Below are positions 49,027 to 57,190 of a DNA stretch of 64,000 nt, one piece after another. Origin of the DNA: an uncultured Prevotellaceae bacterium (GTDB taxonomy: Bacteria; Bacteroidota; Bacteroidia; Bacteroidales; Bacteroidaceae). The notes under the pieces were generated by a model that saw only the letters and a list, made by a program, of their open reading frames with translations, did not search any database and was not told the origin of the DNA. Where the stretch lies: assembly GCA_902785945.1 (NCBI GenBank), contig CADAAR010000007.1, positions 1 to 64,000 on the forward strand, given 5' to 3'. The position numbers were made by a program, and so were the translations under genes. Within the stretch, counting starts at the first letter, position 1. Every line of letters begins with the position of its first letter.

Positions 49027-50823
49027 TAAATCTTTCGCTGCTGTTTGCAGAATCGCCTTTCCCTTTTTGATGAGTGCCTCGCTGTTACTGCTCTTATCCA
49101 CGATGATACGGTTGGCATTGAGGTCGAATACGGCAAAGCCTGTGCTGTCCTTCATCGTGATGCCATTGTTATAGGTATGCACGGCAAAAGGGTAGCGATA
49201 GCTCTGACTCATCACATCGCGACTAAAACGGAAATCATTGTGGGGAATGCCTAATTGTCCTAAGAGTGTGGCAGGGAGGTCAGTCTGGTTACACAATTGC
49301 GAAATGCGCCGTGGGGTCTTCAGCGCACCTCCTAACCAAAGCATAGGCACATGGTCGTGCATCTCGTGTTCCTCACCTACACCGAAGTGTGAGAACCCAT
49401 GATCAGGCAGCATAATTACCAGCAGATTTTCCCATTGCGGGGTCTGTTTTATGTCGTCAATAAAGTTGCCGATACATTCGTCCAGATAATTGAAGGCATT
49501 GGCTATCTCATCTTTCAGATGGTGTGTAGGCACATCCCAGGGCTCATGACTGCTGAGTGTAGAGTAGCCGATAAGGAAAGGACCTTGTTGCTCTTTTACC
49601 ATCTGTGAGAGGGTGGCGAAGGTGATATCGTCGCGTACACCCCATTCTGAGGTCTTTTGTTCTTGACTGGTATAGTCCTTCATCCAATGCAGCTGCTCGA
49701 AACCTATAGTTACGAGATAGCTACGCATATTTGTGAAATTGATGTCACCGCCATAGAGGTAGGTGGTATGATAGCCCTCGTGTCGGAGTGATTGGGCAAT
49801 ACCTGGTAATAATCGGGTCTTGGCAGGCATCTTCATTACCGAAGAACGTGGAAATGAGGGATAACCACTCCAAGTGCAGAGTGTACCACGGTCCGTGCGA
49901 TAGGAGTTTGCATAGAAATTGGCGAAATAGACACCTTCTTTTGTCAGACGGTTCAGATGGGGCATAATGTCTTGGCGTCCTCCGATATCTTCGGTAAAGA
50001 TACCTCCGCAACTCTCCAACAGTATCACGATGATGTTGGGTCGCTGGGTTTTGAGCAAGGTGTCAGGTGCTGTGCTGTCTGTGAAATAAAGACCATCCAT
50101 TGTCTTTGCCCTTTCTGCCTCGCTCATAAACTGATAATCGGGCACGTAACTGGCGGTCTTCTCGAATGAAGCCAAAAAACTGAATACTGGATTCACCGCC
50201 GAGTGGTTCAGAAACTGGTTCTGAGAGTAATATACCTGTCCCACATTTGTGGTAGATTCGTGAAGGCCTCCACGGATGCCGATAAAGATAAGGGGAAGGC
50301 AAAGCAGGGAAATAATGAGGCTTGTTATGCGATGCTTGTTTGGCAATGGATTTGCCTTAAATATAGGATAGCCTAGAAATATCAGATATCCTAGAAGGAC
50401 TAAAATCACTAGTCTCACTAAGAGATAGCCCGTTGATACGCTAGCAATGGCTTCTGAGGGGGTCTCAAGATATTGCAGGCAGGAGGCATCGAGCTTGTAA
50501 TTCCAGAAGGGGTAGAGGCTGGTATCGGCTACGAAGGCCAGAGCAAAGGCAATAGAGATGATGATAAAATAGATAGTGTTGATTTTGCTGAGTGCTTTGT
50601 GTGCCCACCAAAGACTGATCATCACCAGCAGGAAGGGTAGTATCAGGAAATAGAGGGATGTGGAAAGGTCGAGTGTCAGACCGTGATAGATGACATCCCA
50701 GATGTCGCCAATGCCGAACGTATGTCCCTCGTGACAGCAGAGCATGAATACCACCTTCGCGATGATAAACACCACCACTGTCCACAGATAGACTTTACAT
50801 AGATATTTTAATCGCGCAGCCAT
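49003..50823 (-). CDS. LTA-synthase-family sulfatase-fold transferase, paralogue C
   Basis: A 606-residue, more divergent member of the family: five membrane helices and a periplasmic catalytic domain. Motifs differ from A and B: IIVILLESCGGIFTE, then SYRTDRGTLCTWSGYP with Thr at the nucleophile position as in Gram-positive LtaS, and VIMLPDHGFSHFG plus HEMHDHVPMLWLGG for the metal site. It probably transfers a phosphorylated alcohol from a phospholipid to a periplasmic or outer-leaflet acceptor. The C-terminal residues KELTIEN come from a heptamer array. It starts 3 nt after the exporter stop, so all three enzymes share a transcript with msbA and miaB. Confidence 0.88.
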   Translation of the reverse strand: MAARLKYLCKVYLWTVVVFIIAKVVFMLCCHEGHTFGIGDIWDVIYHGLTLDLSTSLYFLILPFLLVMISLWWAHKALSKINTIYFIIISIAFALAFVADTSLYPFWNYKLDASCLQYLETPSEAIASVSTGYLLVRLVILVLLGYLIFLGYPIFKANPLPNKHRITSLIISLLCLPLIFIGIRGGLHESTTNVGQVYYSQNQFLNHSAVNPVFSFLASFEKTASYVPDYQFMSEAERAKTMDGLYFTDSTAPDTLLKTQRPNIIVILLESCGGIFTEDIGGRQDIMPHLNRLTKEGVYFANFYANSYRTDRGTLCTWSGYPSFPRSSVMKMPAKTRLLPGIAQSLRHEGYHTTYLYGGDINFTNMRSYLVTIGFEQLHWMKDYTSQEQKTSEWGVRDDITFATLSQMVKEQQGPFLIGYSTLSSHEPWDVPTHHLKDEIANAFNYLDECIGNFIDDIKQTPQWENLLVIMLPDHGFSHFGVGEEHEMHDHVPMLWLGGALKTPRRISQLCNQTDLPATLLGQLGIPHNDFRFSRDVMSQSYRYPFAVHTYNNGITMKDSTGFAVFDLNANRIIVDKSSNSEALIKKGKAILQTAAKDLKELTIEN

Positions 50824-50826
50824 TAC

Positions 50827-52656
50827 TTACACTTGCTGCATCTCATGCAGTTTCTTATAATATCCGTCGATATTCAGTAGCTCATCATGTGTGCCGCGTT
50901 CCACAATGCGTCCTTCATGCAGCACACATATCTCATCGGCGTTCTTGATGGTAGAGAGACGGTGGGCGATAGCCACAGTGGTACGGGTCTTCATCAGTCT
51001 TTCGAGGGCATCCTGTACAAGACGCTCACTTTCTGTATCCAAGGCTGATGTTGCTTCGTCGAGAATCAAGATGGGCGGATTCTTCAGAATGGCTCTGGCG
51101 ATGCTCACACGCTGGCGCTGACCACCAGAGAGTCGTCCGCCGCGGTCTCCGATATTTGTATCGAAGCAAGCCTCCGAAGCCATGATGAAGTCGTAGGCAT
51201 TGGCGATGCGTGCAGCCTCTTCAATTTGTTCGTCAGTGGCATTATCCACACCAAAGGAGATGTTGTTGCGGAAAGAATCGTTGAAGAGAATCGCCTCCTG
51301 GTTTACATTTCCGATGAGTTGCCTGAGGTCGTTGATGCCCAGATCCTTCACGTTGATGCCGTCGATGAGTACCTCACCCTCCTGCACATCATAGTAACGC
51401 GGAATCAGGTCTACGAGTGTCGATTTGCCACTGCCACTCTGTCCTACGATGGCGATGGTCTTTCCCTTCGGAATCGTCAGATTAATATCCTTCAATATCC
51501 ACTGCTCGCCATAACGGAAGCTAACATTCTTAAACTCTATCTGATGCTCGAAACTAGTCAGACGTTTCGGACGTGCCACCTCCTTGATGGTGTTCTCTGC
51601 CATCAGGATTTTGTCGACACGTTCCATCGAAGCCAGACCCTTGGGAATGTTATAGCCAGCCTTTGAGAAGTCCTTCAATGGGTTGATGATGGAGTAGAGC
51701 ATTACCATGTAATAGATGAAGATCGGACCGGAAAGGGTGTGGTTATTAAGAACGAGTACACCGCCGAACCACAGTACGATGACAATCATGATTGTGCCTA
51801 AGAACTCACTCATGGGATGTGCCGACGACTGACGGATGTTCACTCGCATGATATCATTGCGGTAGGCGGTATTGATCTGGTCGAAGCGGCGGTTCATCTT
51901 TCCCTCAGCACAGAATGCCTTGATGATACGCAGACCACCGAGTGTCTCTTCTACCTGACTCATGGTGTCGCTCCAAAGGGCCTGAGCTTTGATGGAGTCC
52001 TGTTTCAGCTTACGGCCTACCCAACCCATAAACCAGCCCATGAGGGGTACAATGGTCAGGGTGAAGAGTGTTAGCTGCCATGAGATGAAAAGCAAGGCTG
52101 CAAAGTAACTCACAATCAGGATGGGGTTCTTGAAGAGCATTTCCAACGATGACATGATGGAATTCTCTATCTCCTGCACATCACCACTCATACGGGCAAT
52201 GATGTCGCCCTTGCGTTCCTCGGAGAAGAAGCCGAGGGGCAAAGAGGTGATCTTCTGATATACTTGATTGCGGATATCGCGTACTACACCTGTTCGGATA
52301 GGGATGATGGTGGCAGCAGAAAGGAAGTAGGCACCGGTCTTCAAGAAAGTGGTCACAGCGAGGAACAAACCAATGAAGAGCAGGGTGGTGGTCTGTCCCC
52401 ATTCGGCGATAAGACCATTTACATAGTAGTTCATGTTGTTCATCAGCACCGTCTGGATATTACTCCAGTCCCATGCCATTAACGAAGTGGCCGTCTCTGC
52501 ATCACTTGTCTGGAAGAGAATCTGCAGAATAGGTATAAGTGCTGCGAACGAGAAGATATTCAATATTGCTGAGAGAATATTAAATATCACCGACAGCACC
52601 AAGTATTTCTTATACGGTGGTACAAACCGTCTGAGTACGTTCAAAAACTCCTTCAT
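50827..52656 (-). CDS. MsbA-like ABC exporter
   Basis: A 609-residue half-transporter with a six-helix exporter domain (about residues 1-330) fused to an ATPase. ATPase motifs are VGQSGSGKST (Walker A), LSGGQRQRVSIARAI (signature), ILILDEATSALD (Walker B) and the AHRLSTI switch histidine. It resembles lipid A flippases and multidrug exporters; the adjacent envelope enzymes make lipid or glycolipid export the best guess. It overlaps miaB by 4 nt. The first membrane segment is preceded by a short basic N-terminus (FVPPYKKYL). Whether it is the essential lipid A flippase depends on other homologues in the genome. Confidence 0.9.
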   Translation of the reverse strand: MKEFLNVLRRFVPPYKKYLVLSVIFNILSAILNIFSFAALIPILQILFQTSDAETATSLMAWDWSNIQTVLMNNMNYYVNGLIAEWGQTTTLLFIGLFLAVTTFLKTGAYFLSAATIIPIRTGVVRDIRNQVYQKITSLPLGFFSEERKGDIIARMSGDVQEIENSIMSSLEMLFKNPILIVSYFAALLFISWQLTLFTLTIVPLMGWFMGWVGRKLKQDSIKAQALWSDTMSQVEETLGGLRIIKAFCAEGKMNRRFDQINTAYRNDIMRVNIRQSSAHPMSEFLGTIMIVIVLWFGGVLVLNNHTLSGPIFIYYMVMLYSIINPLKDFSKAGYNIPKGLASMERVDKILMAENTIKEVARPKRLTSFEHQIEFKNVSFRYGEQWILKDINLTIPKGKTIAIVGQSGSGKSTLVDLIPRYYDVQEGEVLIDGINVKDLGINDLRQLIGNVNQEAILFNDSFRNNISFGVDNATDEQIEEAARIANAYDFIMASEACFDTNIGDRGGRLSGGQRQRVSIARAILKNPPILILDEATSALDTESERLVQDALERLMKTRTTVAIAHRLSTIKNADEICVLHEGRIVERGTHDELLNIDGYYKKLHEMQQV

Positions 52657-53969
52657 AATGCTTCTCCTAATAATGTAGCACTGGTGGAGCCTATGATCTT
52701 CACCTGTACTGTTTTACCGATATGATGTCCCGCCTTGGGGAATACCACCATCTTATTCTGTTCTGTTCGTCCGCAGAGCTGCTCACGACTTCGTTTCGAG
52801 AATCCCTCTACGAGCACATCGAAGGTCTTGCCCTCGTCTTTCTTGTTCTGCTGGGCAGAGATTTCTGTTTGTAGGGCGATGAGTTCATTCAGTCTGCGGA
52901 TCTTCTCTTCCTCAGGCACATCATCGGGCAGATGTTTTGAGGCATAGGTACCCGGACGCTCGGAATACTTAAACATAAACGCCGAGTCATAGCCCACCTC
53001 CCGCATCAAGTCGAGACTCATCTGGTGATCTTCCTCCGTCTCGGAGTGATAACCCACGAAGATGTCTGTGGACAGTCCGCAGTCGGGGATAATCCTGCGA
53101 ATCGCTGCGACACGGTCCAGATACCACTCACGGGTATATTTTCTGTTCATCAGTTTCAGAATACGGTCAGAACCACTCTGCACGGGCAGATGGATATGCT
53201 TACACACGTTTGGCATCTCGGCGATGACTTTCAGCGTCTCATCACTCATATCCTTCGGGTGGCTCGTGGTAAAGCGGATGCGCATCTCAGAGGCTTCTTC
53301 TGCCACACGACGCAGCAAAGCCGGAAAGTCTGGTATTTCTGGATTGTTTGGAAGAGCATACGAATTCACATTCTGTCCCAATAGTGTTACTTCCTTAAAC
53401 CCGCGGTCTCTCAAATCGCGAACCTCTTTGAGAATGCTCTCCACATCGCGGCTGCGTTCACGGCCTCTAGTATAGGGCACGATGCAGTAGTGACAAAAGT
53501 TGTTGCAACCACGCATGATGCTTACAAATCCACCGATCTTATGGCCCAGTCCGATGCGCTGGGGTACGATGTCCTTATAGGTCTCTGTTGTCGAAAGTTC
53601 GATGTTCATGGCCTTATGACCTGTCTCTGCCTGTGCAATCAGGTCCGGGAGACTCAGATAGGCATCAGGTCCTGCCACGAGGTCGCAATGATGATTCTCC
53701 AACAGATCCTGTTGTGCCCGCTCTGCCATACAGCCCAAGACACCGATGATTAGCGGACGTTTGCGACGGATGGCTGCCAGAGCCTCCAAACGGTGATAAA
53801 TCTTCTGCTCAGCATTGTCTCTCACTGAACAGGTGTTCAGGAATACGGCGTTGGCTTCTTCGAGATTTTCTGTGGTTTCGTAGCCTGCCATCTGCATCAC
53901 CGAAGCCACCACCTCCGAGTCGGCTACATTCATCTGACAGCCGTATGTTTCTATATATAATTTCTTCAT
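52653..53969 (-). CDS. miaB: tRNA-2-methylthio-N6-dimethylallyladenosine synthase MiaB
   Basis: A 438-residue radical SAM methylthiotransferase modifying A37 of tRNAs reading UNN codons. It has an N-terminal UPF0004 domain with cluster cysteines (ETYGCQMN, NTCSVRDNA, GVLGCMAE), radical SAM CxxxCxxC (GCNNFCHYC), and a C-terminal TRAM domain. In the SAM domain, the segment PNNPEIPDFPAL after GQNVNSYA is encoded by a nonamer repeat array and sits at a place where the family has a variable-length loop. It is the first gene of a five-gene operon with an exporter and the three LTA-synthase-like genes, behind a consensus promoter. Confidence 0.96.
   Translation of the reverse strand: MKKLYIETYGCQMNVADSEVVASVMQMAGYETTENLEEANAVFLNTCSVRDNAEQKIYHRLEALAAIRRKRPLIIGVLGCMAERAQQDLLENHHCDLVAGPDAYLSLPDLIAQAETGHKAMNIELSTTETYKDIVPQRIGLGHKIGGFVSIMRGCNNFCHYCIVPYTRGRERSRDVESILKEVRDLRDRGFKEVTLLGQNVNSYALPNNPEIPDFPALLRRVAEEASEMRIRFTTSHPKDMSDETLKVIAEMPNVCKHIHLPVQSGSDRILKLMNRKYTREWYLDRVAAIRRIIPDCGLSTDIFVGYHSETEEDHQMSLDLMREVGYDSAFMFKYSERPGTYASKHLPDDVPEEEKIRRLNELIALQTEISAQQNKKDEGKTFDVLVEGFSKRSREQLCGRTEQNKMVVFPKAGHHIGKTVQVKIIGSTSATLLGEAL
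53320..53352. repeat. Nonamer TCTGGA array inside miaB
   Basis: GCCGGA 53320, TCTGGT 53329, TCTGGA 53338, TTTGGA 53347: exact 9-bp period. Minus-strand reading in the Pro frame gives PNNPEIPDFPA. Confidence 0.7.
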
Positions 53970-53988
53970 CTTTCGCTTATTTTGGGTG

Positions 53989-54019
53989 CAAAGGTAGTGT
54001 TTTTTGGGCGAAAAACAAA
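53989..54019 (-). promoter_or_regulatory. Promoter of the miaB-exporter-LTA synthase operon
   Basis: Minus strand: TTTG (54016-54019), 19-base spacer, TACCTTTG (53989-53996), 19 nt before the ATG. Confidence 0.7.
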
Positions 54020-54028
54020 ATAAAACAC

Positions 54029-54057
54029 AAAAAATCCCTCCGCTATGCGGGGGGATT
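54029..54057 (-). terminator. Terminator overlapping the end of malY
   Basis: On the minus strand AATCCCCCCGC, loop ATA, GCGGAGGGATT then TTTT: an 11-bp stem with one C-A mismatch and a U-tract. The malY stop codon TAG (54045-54043) lies in the loop and start of the right arm. Confidence 0.75.
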
Positions 54058-55221
54058 ACTTGATGATTCTATCTTTGCTATTCGTTCAAGTGCTTCGAGA
54101 AGTCGGGAGCGGGGACAGGCGATGTTCATGCGGATGTAACCTTCCCCAGAAACAGCTCCATACATTGTGCCAGGATTCACCCAAACCTTCGCCTTACTTA
54201 ACAGATAATCACAATAATCCTGCGAAGAAATGCCCGTGGCGGTGATATCAATCCAAGGGAGATAAGTACCTTCCAAACGGCAGACCTTCCACTTGGGGAG
54301 ATGTTTTTCTGCCAAAGTGCAGAGCGTTTGATAATTGCCCCAAAGGTAATTGTTGAGAGCATCGAGCCAATCCTCGCTTTCGTTGTAGGCAGCGATAAGC
54401 GCCACAGGACCGAAGGGGTTGAGATCACATACCTCGTTGATGTTGATAGCACGGTCTAAGCGTCGACGCCATGATGGTTGTGCACAGATGATATTGGCAG
54501 CCTGAAGTCCTGCTATATTAAACGATTTCGATGGTGAATTCAGAATGACACTGTTCTGACGACATTTTTCGCTGACAGCAGCGAAGGGCTGGAACTGATA
54601 GCCGGGCATGATTAACTCGCAGTGGATCTCATCACTTACCACCTTTACTCCGTGCTTCATACAGATATCGTTCATATGTTCGAGTTCCGCCTTAGTCCAC
54701 ACACGACCACAGGGGTTGTGAGGGTTGCAAAGCAGGAAGACGGTGGTCTTCTCATCGGCACACTTCGCCTCAAAATCCTCGAAATCCACTTCGAAAGTGT
54801 TGCCTGTACGACGTAGCACGGTTTCCAGCACCTCGCAACCATTGTTACGCACGGAGGAAAAGAAACAGTTATAGTCGGGTGAGAGGATGAGCACCTTCTC
54901 GCCAGGCATAGTAAGGGCTTTGATGGCGACGCTCATAGCTGGTACAACACCTGTGGTATAGAGAATTTCTTCACGGCGGATAGTCCAGTTATGACGACGA
55001 TGGAACCACGAAATGACAGCCTCATAATAGTCGTCCCCCACATGAGCATATCCGAACACTCCATGCTCAGCGCGTTTCCGGATAGCCTCTTGAATCGCTG
55101 GTGCTGCCTTGAAGTCCATATCCGCCACCCAAAGAGGAATGACATCAGGATCAGAATTCTCATCCCATTTCACACATCCCGTACCACGACGGTCTACCAA
55201 TTCATCAAAATTGTACTTCAT
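54043..55221 (-). CDS. MalY/PatB-family PLP-dependent C-S lyase/aminotransferase
   Basis: A 392-residue fold-type I PLP enzyme, probably a cystathionine beta-lyase or related C-S lyase. The family start is MKYNFDELVDRRGTGCVKWDE. Other blocks are IPLWVADMDFKAAPAIQ, the PLP-ring DYNCFFSSV region, CNPHNPCGRVWT, SDEIHCEL and the PLP lysine in NSPSKSFNIAGLQ. The start is ATG 55221, giving an ATGA overlap with the DUF3737 stop; the longer ORF start at 55242 lies within that gene. The C-terminal NPPA is encoded by the left arm of the terminator hairpin. Confidence 0.92.
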   Translation of the reverse strand: MKYNFDELVDRRGTGCVKWDENSDPDVIPLWVADMDFKAAPAIQEAIRKRAEHGVFGYAHVGDDYYEAVISWFHRRHNWTIRREEILYTTGVVPAMSVAIKALTMPGEKVLILSPDYNCFFSSVRNNGCEVLETVLRRTGNTFEVDFEDFEAKCADEKTTVFLLCNPHNPCGRVWTKAELEHMNDICMKHGVKVVSDEIHCELIMPGYQFQPFAAVSEKCRQNSVILNSPSKSFNIAGLQAANIICAQPSWRRRLDRAININEVCDLNPFGPVALIAAYNESEDWLDALNNYLWGNYQTLCTLAEKHLPKWKVCRLEGTYLPWIDITATGISSQDYCDYLLSKAKVWVNPGTMYGAVSGEGYIRMNIACPRSRLLEALERIAKIESSSNPPA

Positions 55222-56087
55222 TTTCTTATTTCTATCACACAATTATTCGGCTCCCGCACATTCTCATCGATGGTGATGCTGCCGATGCTGTCGGCAACGA
55301 TGTGCCCAGAAGTCGGATTCTTGATATTCTCAATATGTCCGCGAATATCTGCCTCGACGGTGGAATACTCGAACATACGGTCGCACATAGGGGCGATGGT
55401 GCAGTTCTCGAGCACTAGATCTTCCGTATAGCAAAGCAATTGTTCTCCAGCCAAGTGGCAATTTACTAAACGTACATTTTTCGAATGCCATGCCAGATAT
55501 TCGCCATCGAGGGTAGAGTCATAGATCGTTACATTTTCACACTCCCAGAAAGAGTCCTTTGTCAGAATCTTTGCGTTGTGAACTTCCACATTCTTACAAT
55601 ACTGGAACACATATTTCGAATCACTCTCCAGTCCGTCGACAAAAATATTTTGTGAAAACATGAAAGGATAGGTGCCCCCATGCAGTTTCACATTCTTGAT
55701 ACGGATGCCATCCACCTTCCAGAATGTCTCGTCGGCATCGGTGATCTCAACATTCTCCAGTGTCAGGTTTTTCATCTCACGGAAGAACTTAGGACCATCG
55801 ATACGCGAGTTGGTCATCACCAGATCGTTAGTGTACCAGATGGCAGAGCGCGAGCCTAAAGCGAAGTAGCAGTTGTCGATTTTTGCACCGTCTACATGCC
55901 ACCAGGGATATTTGCCATAAAACTTGCAGTTGTAGGCTTCGATGTTCTGACACTGTTTGATGCCTGACTCGCCATCGGTAATGGTTACATTTTCCAATCT
56001 TAGGTCGTGGGTGGCAAACAGAGGCCGTTCGCCACCAAACTTCTCGTTGCGGATTACTTTTGTTTTGGATTTCTTTTCTTGCGTCAT
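55218..56087 (-). CDS. DUF3737 family right-handed beta-helix protein
   Basis: A 289-residue protein built of short repeats of about 20 residues (LRLENVTITDGESGIKQCQN, IEAYNCKFYGKYPWWHVDGA, IDNCYFALGSRSAIWYTND and so on), each with an N-C/T-x-F/I core step, consistent with a parallel beta helix. It matches the domain of unknown function DUF3737. No signal peptide, so cytoplasmic. Function is unknown. Repeated Trp/Tyr/Phe at rung ends could line a sugar- or ligand-binding groove, but this is speculation. It is coupled to malY by a 4-nt overlap, which suggests a shared pathway, and has its own promoter. Confidence 0.85.
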   Translation of the reverse strand: MTQEKKSKTKVIRNEKFGGERPLFATHDLRLENVTITDGESGIKQCQNIEAYNCKFYGKYPWWHVDGAKIDNCYFALGSRSAIWYTNDLVMTNSRIDGPKFFREMKNLTLENVEITDADETFWKVDGIRIKNVKLHGGTYPFMFSQNIFVDGLESDSKYVFQYCKNVEVHNAKILTKDSFWECENVTIYDSTLDGEYLAWHSKNVRLVNCHLAGEQLLCYTEDLVLENCTIAPMCDRMFEYSTVEADIRGHIENIKNPTSGHIVADSIGSITIDENVREPNNCVIEIRK

Positions 56088-56115
56088 AATCTATAAAAAC
56101 GATGGTTTGAGGTTG

Positions 56116-56147
56116 CGAAGATACGAAAAAAACGGTAGATTTCCAAA
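56116..56147 (-). promoter_or_regulatory. Promoter of the DUF3737-malY operon
   Basis: Minus strand: TTTG (56144-56147), 20-base spacer, TATCTTCG (56116-56123, one mismatch). Confidence 0.6.
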
Positions 56148-56172
56148 TATCTGACATAAAAATACGTTTTTT

Positions 56173-56204
56173 CTTGCATTTCTCGGATTATTTACTTATC
56201 TTTG
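56173..56204 (+). promoter_or_regulatory. Promoter of the binding protein-kinase operon
   Basis: CTTG (56173-56176), 20-base spacer, TATCTTTG (56197-56204). It implies translation from ATG 56243, not from the upstream ATG 56174. Confidence 0.6.
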
Positions 56205-56242
56205 CCCCGTTAACATTGTTTAATTTGATAAGCAACCAGCCG

Positions 56243-57190
56243 ATGCCATTTCCTGTAAGGCTCATACTCATGACAGTGGTGCTGTTGCTCTGCCCCCCAA
56301 AGGTGCAGGCAGAGAAGATGGTGCTGATGACGTCGTGGACTGCCCAAGCGCAGTTTGCCGGCTATTACGTGGCATACGAGAAAGGCTTTTACAAGGCGGC
56401 TGGCCTTGATATTGAGATCACGCATCCCACACTTTCGACAACCCCTATGATTACTTTGCAGCGTGAGCAACCCGATGCTATTATGCTCTCACTGATGTCG
56501 GCGATGGACCTCATCTCGCAAGGTGTCCCTCTGGTGAATATTTTCCAGGACTCGATGAACAGCAGTAATCTGCTCATCTCTCGCAGAGACAACGATCCGC
56601 TGAAGATGAATGGTAGGAAGGTGGCTATCTTCAATGCTGATCCCAACTACTTGGCCTATATTATCAGTAAGAAAGAAAAGTTGAACTACGACATCATCCG
56701 TTGCACTAGTCATATCAACCTCTTCCTCTCGGGGGCTATTGATGCTACGATGGCCACGAGCTATAATGAGTACCTGCAACTGTTGCAGTCGGGTTTCAAG
56801 ATGAGCAAGGAGAGTATTTACCGCTTCAGCGAGCATGGCTATAACATCCAGGAACAGGGTGTCTATGTCAAACGTAGCTACTATCAAGAGCATGCCAAGG
56901 ACTGCCAGAAGTTTGCTGAAGTTACTCGTCAGGGTTGGGAATGGGTAGTCGCTCATCCCGAGGAGGCTTTGGAGATTGTGCTGAAATATGTGCGCAGCGA
57001 TCATGCCGCCACAAATCGTACTCTTCAGCGCCGTATGCTACAAGAGGTGCTGAACCTACAACTCGATGCTGACAGTAAGAAGCGTGAGTTTCGTGTGCGA
57101 CGTGATATGGTGGAGAAAGCCAATAAGCTGATGCTCGAGTGCGGTTTGCTGAAACGTACTGTAACCTTTGAAGAAATGATCGTACCATGA
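56243..57190 (+). CDS. NMT1/THI5-like periplasmic substrate-binding protein
   Basis: A 315-residue exported binding protein. Signal peptide (PFPVRLILMTVVLLLCPPKVQA), then the NMT1/SsuA/THI5 family pattern: VLMTSWTAQAQFAGYYVAYEKGFYKAAGLDIEITHP, PDAIMLSLMSAMDLISQGVPLVNIFQ and MNGRKVAIFNADPNYLAYIIS, with a C-terminal helical part (EEALEIVLKYVRSDH). Relatives bind pyrimidine, sulfonate or other small organic ligands for ABC import. No permease or ATPase gene is near. Instead the gene overlaps a sensor gene by 4 nt (ATGA), so it probably delivers ligand information to the following two membrane sensors. Cys18 lacks a proper lipobox. Confidence 0.87.
   Translation: MPFPVRLILMTVVLLLCPPKVQAEKMVLMTSWTAQAQFAGYYVAYEKGFYKAAGLDIEITHPTLSTTPMITLQREQPDAIMLSLMSAMDLISQGVPLVNIFQDSMNSSNLLISRRDNDPLKMNGRKVAIFNADPNYLAYIISKKEKLNYDIIRCTSHINLFLSGAIDATMATSYNEYLQLLQSGFKMSKESIYRFSEHGYNIQEQGVYVKRSYYQEHAKDCQKFAEVTRQGWEWVVAHPEEALEIVLKYVRSDHAATNRTLQRRMLQEVLNLQLDADSKKREFRVRRDMVEKANKLMLECGLLKRTVTFEEMIVP

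Noticed and set aside
56174-56242. Upstream ATG start for the binding protein
   Set aside because: The promoter -7 box (56197-56204) lies inside that extension, and the start at 56243 gives a clean signal peptide.
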